From: Epiperipatus broadwayi
Taxonomy: Eukaryota; Onychophora; Udeonychophora; Euonychophora; Peripatidae
Reading direction: 5' to 3'
NCBI GenBank assembly: GCA_028023455.1
Contig: JAQFVV010006335.1
Span: 2,466,412-2,530,411 of the forward strand
DNA: 64,000 nucleotides
The notes below the pieces were generated by a model. It was not told the DNA's origin. It saw only the letters and a program-made list of their open reading frames with translations, and ran no database searches. Both the position numbers and the translations under genes were made by a program. Position 1 is the first letter of the stretch, and each line of letters begins with the position of its first letter. Shown here piece by piece: positions 13,669 to 25,100 of the stretch.

Positions 13669-14540
13669 TTATTCCCTGTTCTCTTTTAATCCAGAAAGCA
13701 TTATCCCCCCTGCATTCAACAATTTCAAAAGGGCCTTCATAGAGGTTAAAAATGTTTTACACTGGAACTTTTCTGGAATGCTCACATGAGGAGTTCTGAC
13801 CATCACTCTATCCCCTACCTTGAACCGGTAGTTTTGCATGCTGTGTTTCCTTTTCTTGCTTCTGAGACTCATCTTGTGCATATGAGCTTGAGCCTTTTTT
13901 TTATCTAATTCTATGTCAATTGTTTTGTCTCTGCTCCCTGGGAAATTTGTCTTGAAGAGTTTTGGTACAAGTTTTCCAAAATGTAGCTGTGTTGGAGGGA
14001 ATCCTGTGGATTCATATACGGACCAGTTTATATAATTTAGTATCTGAGGTAGCTGATTTATTTATCCCTTATGGTTTGTTGGTAAGTATGTACAAAACAG
14101 CCTTCCCAACTCTCTCATAACTCTTTCACAGGGATTACTTTGGGGGTTACGGATCAACGTAAGTACATGTTTAACTCCCCGCTTAGTGACCCATTTGTTC
14201 CATTCTTCTGATACAAAAGGGGTTCCATGGTCTGTCAGGATCATTTCTGGTTTCCCAACTGTGTTAAAATGTGAGGACTCTAGAACCTTTATAGTTTCAC
14301 ATGTTGTAGCTCTTGCTAAAGAGTAGGCTGCCACAAATTTGGAAAAAAGGTCACATACAATGAGTAAATATCGTTTTCATTGAAGGGCAGCAGAGGACCA
14401 TAAAAATCCATGGCCATAATTTCCTTCGAATTGTTAGGGATGTTTGATTTCATTGGAGTTTGTGTATGCTCTATTCAGTGGTTTTGCATGCTGGCATATT
14501 TCACATTTGTTCAAAATCTTTATTATGTCTCAGTCTGCCT
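13669..14540 (-). pseudogene. Gypsy-1 integrase and C-terminal tail
   Basis: Integrase would join the element's cDNA into host DNA. The zinc-binding end shows CEICQHAKPLNRAY (about 14,500-14,455). After a frameshift near 14,430 the core begins with the catalytic Asp in IMAMDFYGPL. The second Asp is in ILTDHGTPF and the Glu in RNPQSNPCERVMREL (14,334-14,062), completing the D,D-35-E set. The downstream reading frame (13,881-13,669) has RFKVGDRVMVRTPHVS, the small beta-barrel-like tail usual after Gypsy integrases. A premature stop separates these two parts at 14,062. The same tail is present in Gypsy-2 and Gypsy-3. Confidence 0.88.
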
Positions 14541-14799
14541 CCAAGGCCAATAGAACAAGTGCTTGAGGCAATATTCAGTTTTTGGAGTTCCATAATGTCC
14601 ATATAGTCTGTGAATGTAATCAGTGAGCAGGCCCCGAATGGTTGGTGGTACCATCACTCTCCAAACATCAATGTCTTCTTGAATTTGGTAGTATAAAACT
14701 TCTTTTTCTATCTTGTATTGGCACTTCTTGCCTGGTGTACTGTCATCTTTCTGAGGAGATTGTGTATACAGTGTTATGATACGGTTTAAGTCCTTATCT

Positions 14800-15450
14800 T
14801 CATGTTGCTTCTTTGACATTTGTTTTAGATGTTCCTCTGTCTTTGTCCTTACCTGATATGCTCATCATGTATGCATGGTCTATCCTCAGGTGTTGTTGAG
14901 TTTGAATGGGATGATGACTGAGGATGTCAGCCACTATATTCTCAGTTCCTTTGCAATGTTTCACCATATAATTAAACTCTTGGAGAAACAAACTCCAGCA
15001 AACTAGTCGGCTATTAGTGAGATAGCTGTGATTTAGAAATTGAAGACTCTTGTGGTCTGTAATTACTATCACTTCAGAGCCTAGTAGCATAGGGCAAAAT
15101 TTCTCAAATGCCCATACGATTGCAAGGGCTTCTTTTTATGTAACCATGTAATTACGTTCAGGTGCTTTCAACACCCTGCTTATGAAGTACAGGACCCCTA
15201 TCTGACCATCTTGCTGAACTTGGGATAGTGTGACACCCAATCCATATGCATTGCTATCAGTCTGGAGTATAAAGGGTTTGTCAAAGTCTGGGTATGCCAG
15301 CACTAATTGTTTTATAAAACTTTTCTTAATCTCAGTGAATGCTTCCTCTTGTTCACTGGTCCAGTTCCAACGGGTATCTTTCCTGAGCAATCTTAGTAAA
15401 GGTTCCATTCGGTCAGCAAATTTTACACAGATCTGTTGTAAAAGTTGCAT
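14800..15450 (-). pseudogene. Gypsy-1 RNase H region
   Basis: RNase H degrades the RNA strand of the RNA-cDNA hybrid. The first frame (15,450-15,136) starts in the RT connection (EPLLRLLRKDTRWNWT) and continues through KPFILQTDSNAYGLGVTLSQ, with the first catalytic Asp. A stop at 15,136-15,138 interrupts the KEALAIVWAF block that carries the Glu. The next frame (15,090-14,800) has VIVITDHKSLQFL (Asp) and ENIVADILS (Asp). All four acidic residues are therefore recognisable, but the reading frame is broken. A stretch with HRLYGHYGTPKTEYCLKHLFYW in 14,819-14,523 is the linker to integrase. Confidence 0.87.
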
Positions 15451-16112
15451 AGTCCTAAAAAGGACCGAATGTGCTTTCGTGTTTTAGGTACAGGGAAGTC
15501 ATTTATTGCACTGATTTTATCAGGTTGAGGTTTGATTCCTGTTTGTCCCACCAAATGACCCAAAAATTCTATCTCCTCAGAGATCAATATACTCTTTTTC
15601 AGATTGATTTTGATTCCTTTAGCTTTGCATTCTGCAAAAAATATTTGTAAGTGTTGGAAGTGTTCTTCTAGAGAGGTGGATGCTACCATAACATCGTCCA
15701 CATATACTGTTAAAATTTTCTTGATTTCCTGAGACAAAACTTGGTCCAGACATCGTAATAAACCTGCACCGCTATTAACTAAGCCAAAAGGCATTCAATT
15801 AAATTGATATGTGTGGCTTCCATATCTAAAAGCTGTGTATTTGCGATCTGTGTGATGTAATTCTATCTGCCAGTAGCTAGAAGTTAAGTCAAATGTGGAA
15901 AATATTATTTTGTCTTTAAATTTCATGAGTAATTTTTGCATACGAAGTGAAATAGTACAATCTGGTATTGTCACTCTGTTAAGTTGGTGTGCATCAAGGC
16001 ATAGCCACACGGATCCATTTTTCTTTCTGACCACCACTAGGAGGTTACAGTATGGGGAAAAGCATTTATCAATGATACCCCATTTCAACATTTGTTCCAG
16101 CTGTTTCTCCAC
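15423..16112 (-). pseudogene. Gypsy-1 reverse transcriptase
   Basis: The frame 16,112-15,795 has the fingers and first palm motif: KWGIIDKCFSPYCN, LCLDAHQLNRVTIPDC and STFDLTSSYWQIELH, which carries the first catalytic Asp. A stop at 15,795-15,797 sits just before MPFGLVNSGAGLLRCLD. The next frame (15,794-15,423) has LTVYVDDVMVAS, an intact YVDD box with both catalytic Asp residues, then INLKKSILISEEIEFLGHLV and the RSFLGLCNFYNR thumb block. Apart from the stop and frameshifts near 16,095 and 15,430 the domain is complete and typical of Ty3/Gypsy. Confidence 0.92.
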
Positions 16113-16782
16113 CTCTTCCTTAAATTTGTGTGTATGGGGTAGGATCGCACTTGGAATGGTTCTCCTGGTTTCAATCTGATTCTTTGTTTATATCCTTTAA
16201 TGAGACAAGGACTATCAGAAAATATGTTTTTATAAGTATAAAGCATAGATTTGAGTTTTTCTGTCTCAGTGGCAGAAGTCAGTTTTGCTCCATTTGCCTT
16301 TTCTTCCATCAGCTCCATGTCCAATTGGGTCATACAATATGCCTCAGTATCATCATGTAAGTGAGATTTTAGCATTTCAATTTGTTTGTCATTGCACACT
16401 ACAAGCCACTGTTCATAATCTAAACTGCATCTGTTTTTGTGTAAGAAATCTGAATCCAACACAACTTCATGGATAAGACTGGTCATTATTAAGATCACTT
16501 GGTATACCATCTTATGCTGTATGTGCATCTGTACCCAAATTTGCTTAGGCAGAAGTTTTGCTTTCCGGTTGTTGCTAATGTTATTTGTGCTATCTTCAAA
16601 GGTAAGATTTCTATGCTTGGATTTTTTGTTACAATGCGGTGGTATAGATTTTCTGATATTACAGATATTTGACTGCCCGAATCCAGCATGGCCGTGACTT
16701 CAAGTCCCTTCATTGTCAGACTGATCTCAGGACAACTTTGTGGAGCATATTCAGGCACTCTATCTTCCCATGAACATATCAA
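16085..16782 (-). pseudogene. Gypsy-1 protease and linker to RT
   Basis: The frame 16,782-16,495 contains SLTMKGLEVTAMLDSGSQIS, where LDSGS is the aspartic protease active site, followed by VISENLYHRI. After a frameshift near 16,500 the frame 16,528-16,085 continues with DLIHEVVL-like sequence (LIHEVVLDSDFLHKNRCSLD), the post-protease segment, and then the RT-approach sequence GYKQRIRLKPGEPFQVRSYP. The Gypsy-2 protein has the same segments in the same order. Cleavage of the polyprotein would be its role; it is not functional as read. Confidence 0.85.
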
Positions 16783-16911
16783 GTTTGATATTTTTTTTGT
16801 CCATATTAGTCCATGGTTTTATGATGTGGCCACAGAAATCTTCATTTTTGTTTCTGTTTGTGTGATTGGTATGTTTATCTTCCCAAACATTTGTAGATGT
16901 AACATTGATTC

Positions 16912-17990
16912 ACTATGGGCAGAATCGCTTCATATGCTGCACACTTCCACTTGCCTATGGAAGGAATTATAAGTCGTATACCACAGTTCCTTTCTATGGA
17001 GTTTTTTGTTTTATTGCTCTTCTTCGCAGATAGATGTAATATTCCTATCTGATGAGAGGCAATTTTTTCTCTTAACTTTTTGTGCTGCCGTATTTTATTA
17101 CATTGAATACATCGATATAGCAGATGAATTGATGCCAGTTTGACTACAAATTTTAGCCTAAGGTTAAATAGGGATAGAATGTTTATTTTCAAATGCAAAT
17201 CTATGTAGTCTATTCATACTCGACACTAAATAAAAATGCATTAAATTTAAGTTGTTTATAGACATTTGCATGGATTCGTTATCGGTTAATTATGTTTTTG
17301 ATTTCATATTTGATCAAAATATATAGACGTTTGATAAATAATGATACCTCACGGTGAGTATATAAAATGTATTTATTCTGATGCCTTTTAAGTTATTGGT
17401 GACAATGCAAGTATCTTATGGTGAATACTTTTGGGTTACTTATAAATTTCCCTCTGCAATTGTCAGTATCAATGATTTTATATTTTGATCGTTTATGTTT
17501 ATTTTGAAATGTTTTTAACCGTTGTAATCTATGTAACCGATCTATACTCAACATTATTAAAACAATTTTTTATAATTCCATCTGTGTGAACTTAATTAAA
17601 ATGTAAACTTATAATATAATATAAATTAAAATGTAAATTAAAATCTAAAGTAAAGTTAAAAATAATGTTAAATGCTAAAATGTAAACTGATGCTAAAACA
17701 ATTTTCAATCTTATATATATATATGTGCATAAATAAATGTTTGTATGCTAACTACTGGCAGTGGCTTATTTTATTCTTTTTTTATATACTCTTAGATTAT
17801 ATTATTTAATCTCTGCTATTCCACTGAGCTAGTGACATGGGCTAATGACCGGAACCAAAATACTTAAATTTTTTTTTTACGTACGTATCTGCCTACTTTA
17901 TAATTTTTTCTAGGTTCAAATGCCTAGATGGCGCCCTGTAGTGCAGATCACATTAAGCTCTTTCTCTGGATCATTACAACTGGCAAACCA
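16912..17990 (+). mobile_element. REP-A copy 1
   Basis: About 1.08 kb that is repeated in the same orientation at 19,022-20,100, from GGCAGAATCGCTTCATATG to GGATCATTACAA. By eye the two are very similar with a few indels. The right end, read on the other strand, is TGTAATGATCC and is shared by all three copies, so it is a true element end, LTR-like in starting with TG. Near that end GGTTCAAATGCCTAGATGGCGCC carries a small CTAG-based hairpin. The left end of this copy stops abruptly against Gypsy-1, whereas copies 2 and 3 continue past this point. It contains two dyad motifs (17,343 and 17,410). Confidence 0.8.
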
Positions 17991-19021
17991 ACTTGGGCCA
18001 ATCTTTATTAAACATGAGTGCCCTGAGAATTTTAAAAGTGAATCATGCCTGTAATATTTTTTTTTCTGAAATATAAATATATTTTTATCTGTTTATCGTA
18101 ATGTCATAGTTTAAATTATGTTTTAAAAGCACTGCCAGAAAGAAATAGCACATATATTAAACAATAGAAAGTATAAATAATTTTAAACTGTATTTCGTTA
18201 AAAAGAAAGTCAAAAGGTTGTGATTGATAAGTTTTTTTTTTGTTGTTGTTAATATAAATTATGCTTTAATGTGTATAGGAGTGCACAGCCATGCAAGTTT
18301 ATGATGGTAAATGTGGTACCTTATGGAGAGTACCGTTGGGAATTTACTTCAGTGTAATCCTATTTAAGCATTTTAATCAGTCATAAATAAGTTGGTGGTA
18401 TTTATAATTGTGCTGCAAATATACACGTATAAACCCATTATATTTCAAAACGTATTTACTTCAATGCAACCTTCCTAAATAATTTAAATAATTGCTTGTT
18501 ATGCCATGTGTAAAAATAAAATGTATAAAAAAAATAGAACTCTCGTGGGGAGGAGGTGTAAACGTAAATGGTCCTTGGGAAAGCAATAGTCAACATTTTT
18601 TTCTCGTATATTGTATAGTCTTTTTGTAAAATTACTAACCGGTTGTTTTGTAAATGGCTGCATTAATCATGTATCGTAATTACTAACCCTAAGTAAAATA
18701 TTTTTTTTTGATAATTTTTTTAAGCAACTTTACTGATATGTAACAAGCACACATGACGTTACATTGTGTTTTTATTATTAAACATGAAATTAAAATGAAA
18801 AGTTCGCATTTAAAAATTTTCTTTAAGAATTAAAAATGGAAATTAAATATCATCTTAAACTCATATATATAAATCGCACAGATAAAAAAAAAAATATTAA
18901 AATAAAACTTTATTAAAAATAGAAAGATATTTAAAAAAAAAACTTAAAAAGATTTAGAGATAAAAATATATCTTTAAATTTGGATATATTGGTGTAATTA
19001 GTAGATGTAGTACAAGGTTTG
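17991..19021. other. Spacer between the two REP-A copies
   Basis: No coding similarity. The last 130 bases or so (18,880-19,021) are shared with REP-A copy 3 near 5530-5640 and so belong to the element. One dyad motif of the REP-A type lies at 18,315-18,334, and a short direct subrepeat ATTTACTTCA-TG-AA-C occurs at about 18,341 and 18,456. The whole interval may be internal sequence of a REP-A element flanked by its two long repeats. Confidence 0.5.
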
Positions 19022-20100
19022 CTACAGGCAGAATCGCTTCATATGCCGCACACTTCCGTTTGCCTATGGAAGGAATTATGTCAGAAAGCGCAGTTCCTTT
19101 CTATGGAGTTTTTGTTTTATTGCCCTTCTTGTCAGATAGATGTAATATTCCTATCTGAAGAGAGGCAATTTCTTCTCTTAACTTTTTGTGCTGCCATATT
19201 TCGTATTATATTGAATACATCGATATATCAGATGGATTGATGCCAGTTTGACTACGAATTTTAGCCTAAGGTTAAATAGGGATAGAATGTTTATTTTCAA
19301 ATGCAAATCTATGTAGTCTATTCATACTCGACACTAAATAAAAATGCATTAAATTTAAGTTGTTTATAGACGTTTGCATGGATTCGTTATCGGTTAATTA
19401 TGTTTTTGATTTCATATTTGATCAAAATATATAGACATTCGATAAATAATGATACCTCACGGTGAGTATCTAAAATGTATTTATTCAGATGTCTTTTAAG
19501 TTATTGGTGACAATGCAAGTATCTTATGGTAAATACTATTGGGTTACTTATAAATTTCCCTCTGCAATTGTCGGTATCAATGATTTTATATTTTGATTGT
19601 TTATGTTTATTTTGAAATGTTTTTGACCATTGTAATCTTTGTAACCGATCTATACTCAACATATTAAAACAAGCTTTTATAATCCCATTTGTGCGAACTT
19701 ATAAAAAAATTAAAATGTAAATTTATAAAAACTAAATGTAAATTAAAGTCAAAAATCAAAGTTAAAAATGTAAGTTAAATTTTAAAATGTAAAACTAATA
19801 CTAAAATAATTTTAAATCTTATATATATGTGCATAAATAAATGTTGTGTGCTAATTACTGGCAGTGGCTTATTTTATTCTTTTTATAAAAAATTATTCTT
19901 AGATAAGAATTCATAAATATAAATCTCTGCTACTCCCTGAGCTAGTGACTTGGGCTAATAACCGGAATCAAAAAAAAAAAGTGTTTTTTTTTTTTTTTTA
20001 ATTTACGTATCTGCCTAATTTATAAATTTTTCTAGGTTCAAATGTCTAGATGGCGCCCTGTTGAGCAGATCATGTTAAGTGTTATTCTCCGGATCATTAC
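19022..20100 (+). mobile_element. REP-A copy 2
   Basis: Direct repeat of 16,912-17,990, same orientation, 2.1 kb downstream. It ends at GGATCATTACAA and a (TA)n run at 20,101-20,118. It carries dyad motifs at 19,451-19,470 (GATACCTCACGGTGAGTATC) and 19,518-19,537. If these two copies are the long terminal repeats of one element, the element is about 3.2 kb and lacks coding sequence, but no convincing primer binding site or polypurine tract was found. Confidence 0.78.
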
Positions 20101-20116
20101 AATATATATATATATA

Positions 20117-20450
20117 TAATTAAGTTCCAACCAGCAACCACCTAAGCATTCACAGTAAAATATAGTAATCAATATTTCTGACTGCTGTCAAGGCAACCTT
20201 CACACCTTTTAATAGCAAGAATGGAAATCCATTCTTATTAATCGTCCATTGAATATATATATGGACACTTAAAGCTTGCAACTTGACTACAGAGTATGAA
20301 ATATTGATACAATGAAGTTTTAAATAAACTTCTTTAAATATGAAATAAACATGTCACTGTAATGCAGACAAATAGTCAATTAACATTATAAACTGCAATA
20401 CTTTTAAATTGTCCATGTATTATTTAGAAATAATAAGTGAAATAGTGCCT
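20117..20450 (+). repeat. R-340 repeat, copy A
   Basis: A 330-340-base dispersed repeat that also occurs at 36,430-36,760 (same orientation) and 36,895-37,225 (inverted). Landmarks: CCAACCAGCAACCACCTAAG, CTGTCAAGGCAACCTTC, TAGCAAGAATGGAAATCC, TCCATTGAATATATAT, AATATTGATACAATGAAGTT, and AATAATAAGTGAAATA at the end. The copy is bounded by (TA)n runs on both sides (20,101-20,118 and 20,451-20,466). No coding content; probably a SINE or a short non-autonomous element. Confidence 0.8.
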
Positions 20451-20855
20451 ATATATATATATATATAATTTAATGTTTTCACGGTTATATGATGTAGATA
20501 AAATAATATTTTTGGGTACAAACTGTGCATTATTTTGCATTAGAATCTGATATATCGATGACGGATTAGCAATCGCCATTATCAAGGTTAACTTTTGAAA
20601 GAACAATTAATAGATCTCAAAAAATAACATGACTCAATATGAGATGAGAAGTGAGATTCAACTTGAAGTAGTTCAGCATTCACAATATGAAGCATATAAA
20701 TGTTTATTTCCCTCAGTTTTTTCACATATTAATTTTAAATTAATGTTAGATAAAATGAGAGGTTTCCACATAACTGGAATATGTTGTACTTTATCAGCCC
20801 TATTTAAACCAGGAGGTCTCATTAATATTTCAATTGACTCTCTCATGGTTCTTAA

Positions 20856-21601
20856 CCCTTTTCCCGCGCTCGACGAGGCTCCTCGTCGACATCTGAAATC
20901 ACTCTAACTCAGTTGGTTTTCATACGAAAAAATTCGTTAAATACGTATTGAATTCGTTTTTAAAAGTTCTGTACGATGGTGACATCTTCCGATTTATTTT
21001 AGAAGTAAAAAATAGAAAAAAATGCATTTAAACCTAAACAAAGAAGGAACATTATTTGTGATTGGTTCTTAGCATGCTCTCAGCCGAAAAAGACATTCTG
21101 ATTGGCTGGAAAGAACAAAGAAACTGCCTGATCAAAAAAAATAAAGAAAAACGCTGAGATTTTCATTTCGAATACGATTTAAATTATTATTAAATAATAT
21201 TTATGGAAATTAAACATAATTTTCAGAGAGAATAATAAAAAAACAAAATTATTTTCGAAAAATATTGAAGATTTTAGTACAAATATTGAAGTTGTAATAA
21301 AAAGAAATATTTACTTTTCTATAACGTAAAAGTCGATCTTTTTGTTTACATTATAACTTTTATGTTGCCGATATTCAATATCTTAGAATAAATAAATAGC
21401 AATTTATTTTTGAAAGAACTTTTGTTGTCTTCACAACCTTAAAAATTAATTATATACTTTTTATAAACGTATCTGAGTTGAATTTAATATTATAGGCGAA
21501 TATGTTTTAACAATAGGCTTTGTCTTCAGTTTGTGAGTTGGCCAATTAAAAGATTTGATTTTTATCTGATACAACTAATGATAAAATTAGCGGTTTAAGG
21601 G
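20856..21601. mobile_element. MITE-1: TTAA-flanked, piggyBac-like, inserted in PLE-A2
   Basis: The insertion is bounded by TTAA at 20,852-20,855 and 21,602-21,605. Its ends are inverted: CCCTTTTCCCGC on the left and, read inward from the right, CCCTTAAACCGC. TTAA target duplication and CCC-type ends are characteristic of piggyBac. PLE-A1 at about 7180 shows the uninterrupted PLE sequence across this point. Close to the left end is the palindrome CGACGAGGCTCCTCGTCG. There is no coding potential, so it is non-autonomous. A 743-bp copy of the same family lies at 25,101-25,843. Confidence 0.9.
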
Positions 21602-22329
21602 TTAAATCATATCTTTCCAAATTAGCAAGTATTTTTGTATTTTCAAAATCAGGTTTCTGACCAATTTCTGAAAAATGGCAAGTAAAAGCTGATGTGCTAA
21701 TTTTTTGATTAAAAGCATTTTTATGTTCCTTAATTTTGACATTTATTCATCTATTAGAATGGCCCACATAGCTTCTTGAGCATTACAAGCACGGAATTTC
21801 ATAAACTCCTTGGTGTTCAAAAATATTCTGTCTTTAGGTTTTATATAAAATCACCATTTTTTTTGCCAATAGAAAAAGTTGTCTTTATATTAAAACAAGA
21901 TAGTTTTCTACTAATTTTATCAGTAACCCCTTTAATGTAAGGTAAAATTACTCTATTAAAAGATGAATTGTCAATTCTATTTTATTAATGTTATGTAAAG
22001 CCTTACATATTTTGTTTTTATTATAATTATTAGAAAGTATAATATTTTTGTAAGTTCTATTCCTTGAGTAAGAAGTTCTTAATCAGATAAATTATAAGCT
22101 ATATTCAAAAGATTTTTTGCTATAGAAATAATTTGTGCAGGATGATGATGAAAATTTAAATCAAGATATCTGTTTGTATGGGTGGATTTTCTGTAAACTG
22201 ATTTTGATCATGTTTCATCACATTTTCTTGCAATTAAAACATCTAGAAAAGAAAGTGAGCTGTTATTTTCCACTTCCGTAGTGAATTTAATATTTGGATG
22301 CCAATTGTTTATAAAAACAAGAAAAGAAT

Positions 22330-22815
22330 TTAAGGCATCAATACAATGAGGCCATGTGATAAATGTATCATCCACATATCTAAGACAAATAGAAGGTTTT
22401 TAGTAGCTGCATATAACACTTGACTTTCAAAATTATCCATGAAAAAATCAGCAATTACAGGTGACATTGGAGATCCCATAGAAAGTCCTTTAATTTGTTT
22501 AAACTTTTGAGAATTATAAACAAAAAATGTATTTTCAAGGCAATGCTTTGCTAATGGAATAATAAAATCAGATAAATCATTGTATTGTGCTATTATACTT
22601 AATGCTTCTTCAACAGTAATATTAGTAAACATAGAAGAAACATCAAAACTAACCAATAAATGAGTTCCAGTTAGTTTTAAGTTTTTTATTATAGAAATAA
22701 CATGACTTGAATTTTTAATTCTTGATGGAATCATGTCTGTCAATTGTTGTAGGCATTGGCTAAATATTGAGCCAAAGCATGCGTGGGAGAACCTATAACA
22801 CACACAACAGGTCAC
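22330..22815 (-). pseudogene. PLE-A2 reverse transcriptase fragment
   Basis: The 161-codon frame has the PLE RT palm motifs: THLLVSFDVSSMFTNI with the first catalytic Asp (about residues 51-66), and QIKGLSMGSPMSPVIADFFM, the long GSP block. A frameshift near 22,385 then moves the YVDD box to another frame, where RYVDDTFITWP can be read at about 22,384-22,351, followed further on by SFLDVLIARK. The order and wording are those of Penelope-like RTs rather than of non-LTR elements. The amino half of the RT is missing. Upstream, the sequence ends at the hairpin at 22,833. Reading in 21,960-22,300 has further stops. Confidence 0.87.
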
Positions 22816-22832
22816 AATGATATCTCCGGTTT

Positions 22833-22916
22833 ATGTGATTTGTGATTTTTCATTCACATTAAAGGCTATCTTCATCACCTTTGTTATCAATGTGAAAGAA
22901 AAATCACAAATCACAT
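22833..22916. repeat. Near-perfect hairpin, 28-bp stem and 28-base loop
   Basis: Left arm 22,833-22,860 begins ATGTGATTTGTGATTTTTC; the right arm 22,889-22,916 is its reverse complement with a single mismatch. It sits exactly where recognisable PLE-A2 sequence ends. Confidence 0.9.
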
Positions 22917-24967
22917 CTGTGCATCAAATTGACTATTAATTCTTTAAGTGACTATGTTGGGGAACAAATTCATTATGGAAAACTAGCTCAATTTTGCATT
23001 CCAATTAGGAAACCATATAAAATAGAAGAATTGCATAATAATATTACTATCAACAATCATATATTAGCCACTAAAATAGACATCAATACAAAAAATAATT
23101 TTAACAATTACTCCTTTTCAGAATTGAAATTGAAAAGCACAACCAAGACAGAACTTATTCTAATCTCTTGTTTTTTTATGAAAAATAAATAGACGAAAAT
23201 AGCAGAAATGCTTCAAATAATGTAAAATGAAGAAATGATCCATAAAAATTCAAAAGACAAATAAAGAAAATAATATATCACTAGGTCAGGGACTTAAAAT
23301 TAAAAAAAGATTTAAAATTTAACATGAATATTAATGTGAACAAAAAAAAATAACTTCCAAAATTTGTATTAAAATGAACATCTCCATTGAAGAACCATTA
23401 CATTATGCAAAGATGGCATTGTAATATTTCAATAATACTTAATCATCTGTTTTTCAACAGAAGTTCATACTCCTAAAATAATTTCTGGATTCACAAAAAG
23501 ATCACCATTATGGCATAAATCAAGCTTCAAACTATTCTTTACTATGTATAACTTGTTGCTCACATTATATCCAAAAATGACATAACTAATTCTAAATCTT
23601 TAGAACTTGACAACTCGAATTTTCCATTTTTCTAATGCAGAAAATAAAATAATCTAACTATAAATTTTACTACGTTTTATTTATAGAATCTGTGAAATTG
23701 TATGTAAACCGTTCTTTTAAAATACTCATCAAAAATAAAAATTAAAAAAACTCATCGATTTTTATTTTAATTGTTTTTTTATTTGTTTGTTTATTTTAAT
23801 TAGTTCTCACCTCTTTGTTGTTCATAGTTACTTTGTAATATTTGAGAATCGATTTTGTTTCATGCAACTTAGGATTGACTTTTAAATTTTCTTTTCCAAT
23901 ATTTTATTTATAAACTAGATAAAAAAATATTCTAATGGAGATTTAATTTAATTGTTTTTTTTTTCATTGACAGTGGATATAATTTAATAAAGAAAAAAAA
24001 CTAAAAGCATTCTTGAATTTGCAAATGGAAATACCCTTAAGCAATGTGTGTAATGACGGGCACACACATTTAGTGACATTAAGCTTGAAACTATATGCTA
24101 CATGCAAAGGTTGAAGAGATAAAATCTCTTCCTATAGAGAAACAATGAAAAAGAAGAAATAATTACGTTATCCAATGTTCAGGTAATGAAAGTTTGCATG
24201 GTTTTGAATGTTTTTTATTATTATATATTTATTTAACAACCAATATTAAATAGTTATCTGAATGGGATACAGAACCGCTATTACAAAAAAAAAAAAAAAA
24301 GAAAGCTAAAAAAAGACTTTAGCTTTTATTTGACTTTAATTCGAACTCATATGTTGAAAATGTTTAGAAGATATATACAGTAAATTCAGTTAACATAACA
24401 ATAAATCTATACTTAATCACACTTAATAGTGTTAGCCATTAATTTACTATTTTTGGCACAACTATTCTAGTAATATGTTGTTTTTATTATAAATTATAAA
24501 AAAAAAAATCATATTCAGAACTATATTAAAAGTAGTAGACATATCTTTTTAATATGCATCTATAAGTATTTAGGAGCTATCAATTGTTATGCATAAACCT
24601 GCATGAGTATGTCTAGTTTTATGTAAGTTACTGTGATGTTAATGTTCGGATTTAAAAGAAAATTACAGATATAATATTAATAAAATATCCTCTTGATACA
24701 AATGGCTTAGAACTTTTAATTACAGTTATCCATATCGATTCAAATATTTTTATAAAATAAAATATTTATTTCAAAAGCCTTTCAAAACAAAGTGTCCTAT
24801 TTGTATTGCCAATTTACATTTTAAAAAATTTATAATAAATTACAGTTAATTTGATGTCCAAAATATGTTAACCAAAACTTTATATATCTTAACACGGTAA
24901 GAAATTAATTTATTAAAAAACATGTATATAAAATATATTAATAATCTTTTCAACTTCTGTAATGAAA
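22917..24967. other. AT-rich DNA, nothing recognised
   Basis: Poly-A and poly-T tracts (for example 24,285-24,300) and no supported feature. The 87-codon frame at 22,929-23,192 has no recognisable motif and is probably chance. Confidence 0.55.
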
Positions 24968-25100
24968 TATTATATATATGTAATATACAAATCAATACAA
25001 TTTATATAAATTATATTCTTTTAGAAGTACTTTCGACTATACACTTTGTAGTCTTTATCAACTATATAACGTTGAATAATCAAAACTAGACAACACTTAA

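Larger units (their letters stand above)
13340..16805 (-). mobile_element. Gypsy-1: decayed Ty3/Gypsy LTR retrotransposon
   Basis: Read on the minus strand, protease (16,782-16,495), reverse transcriptase (about 16,112-15,423), RNase H (about 15,400-14,800), integrase (about 14,750-14,060) and a C-terminal tail (to 13,669) follow in the order PR-RT-RH-IN typical of Ty3/Gypsy. A purine-rich run (minus strand GAGAGGGGGG, about 13,515-13,526) is a good polypurine tract, and TGTGCCGGGC immediately after it (from 13,511 downwards) has the TG expected of a 3' LTR start. The LTR end is not defined. gag is not recognisable; upstream the sequence runs into REP-A at 16,912. Several frameshifts and at least two in-frame stops show it is dead. 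Confidence 0.9.
20467..22832 (-). mobile_element. PLE-A2: Penelope-like element, 5'-truncated, split by a MITE
   Basis: Minus-strand copy of the same family as PLE-A1. From the 5' side (22,832) it carries RT motifs, a linker, the GIY-YIG domain (about 21,850-21,650) and a 3' tail (20,630-20,467) that ends with GTTATATGATGTAG-type sequence against a (TA)n run, just as PLE-A1 does. The nuclease region is interrupted at a TTAA by a 746-bp insertion (20,856-21,601). The 5' end coincides with a 28-bp stem hairpin (22,833-22,916). Confidence 0.85.

Noticed and set aside
16875-17198. Gypsy-1 gag zinc knuckle (CIQCNKIRQH in a minus-strand frame)
   Set aside because: The Cys/His spacing is not that of a CCHC knuckle and the same DNA occurs in REP-A copies away from Gypsy-1, so it belongs to REP-A.
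16912-20100. The REP-A direct repeats as LTRs of Gypsy-1
   Set aside because: The Gypsy-1 3' LTR start (TGTGCCGGGC at 13,511) differs from the REP-A end (TGTAATGATC), and there is no room for gag between 16,782 and 16,912.
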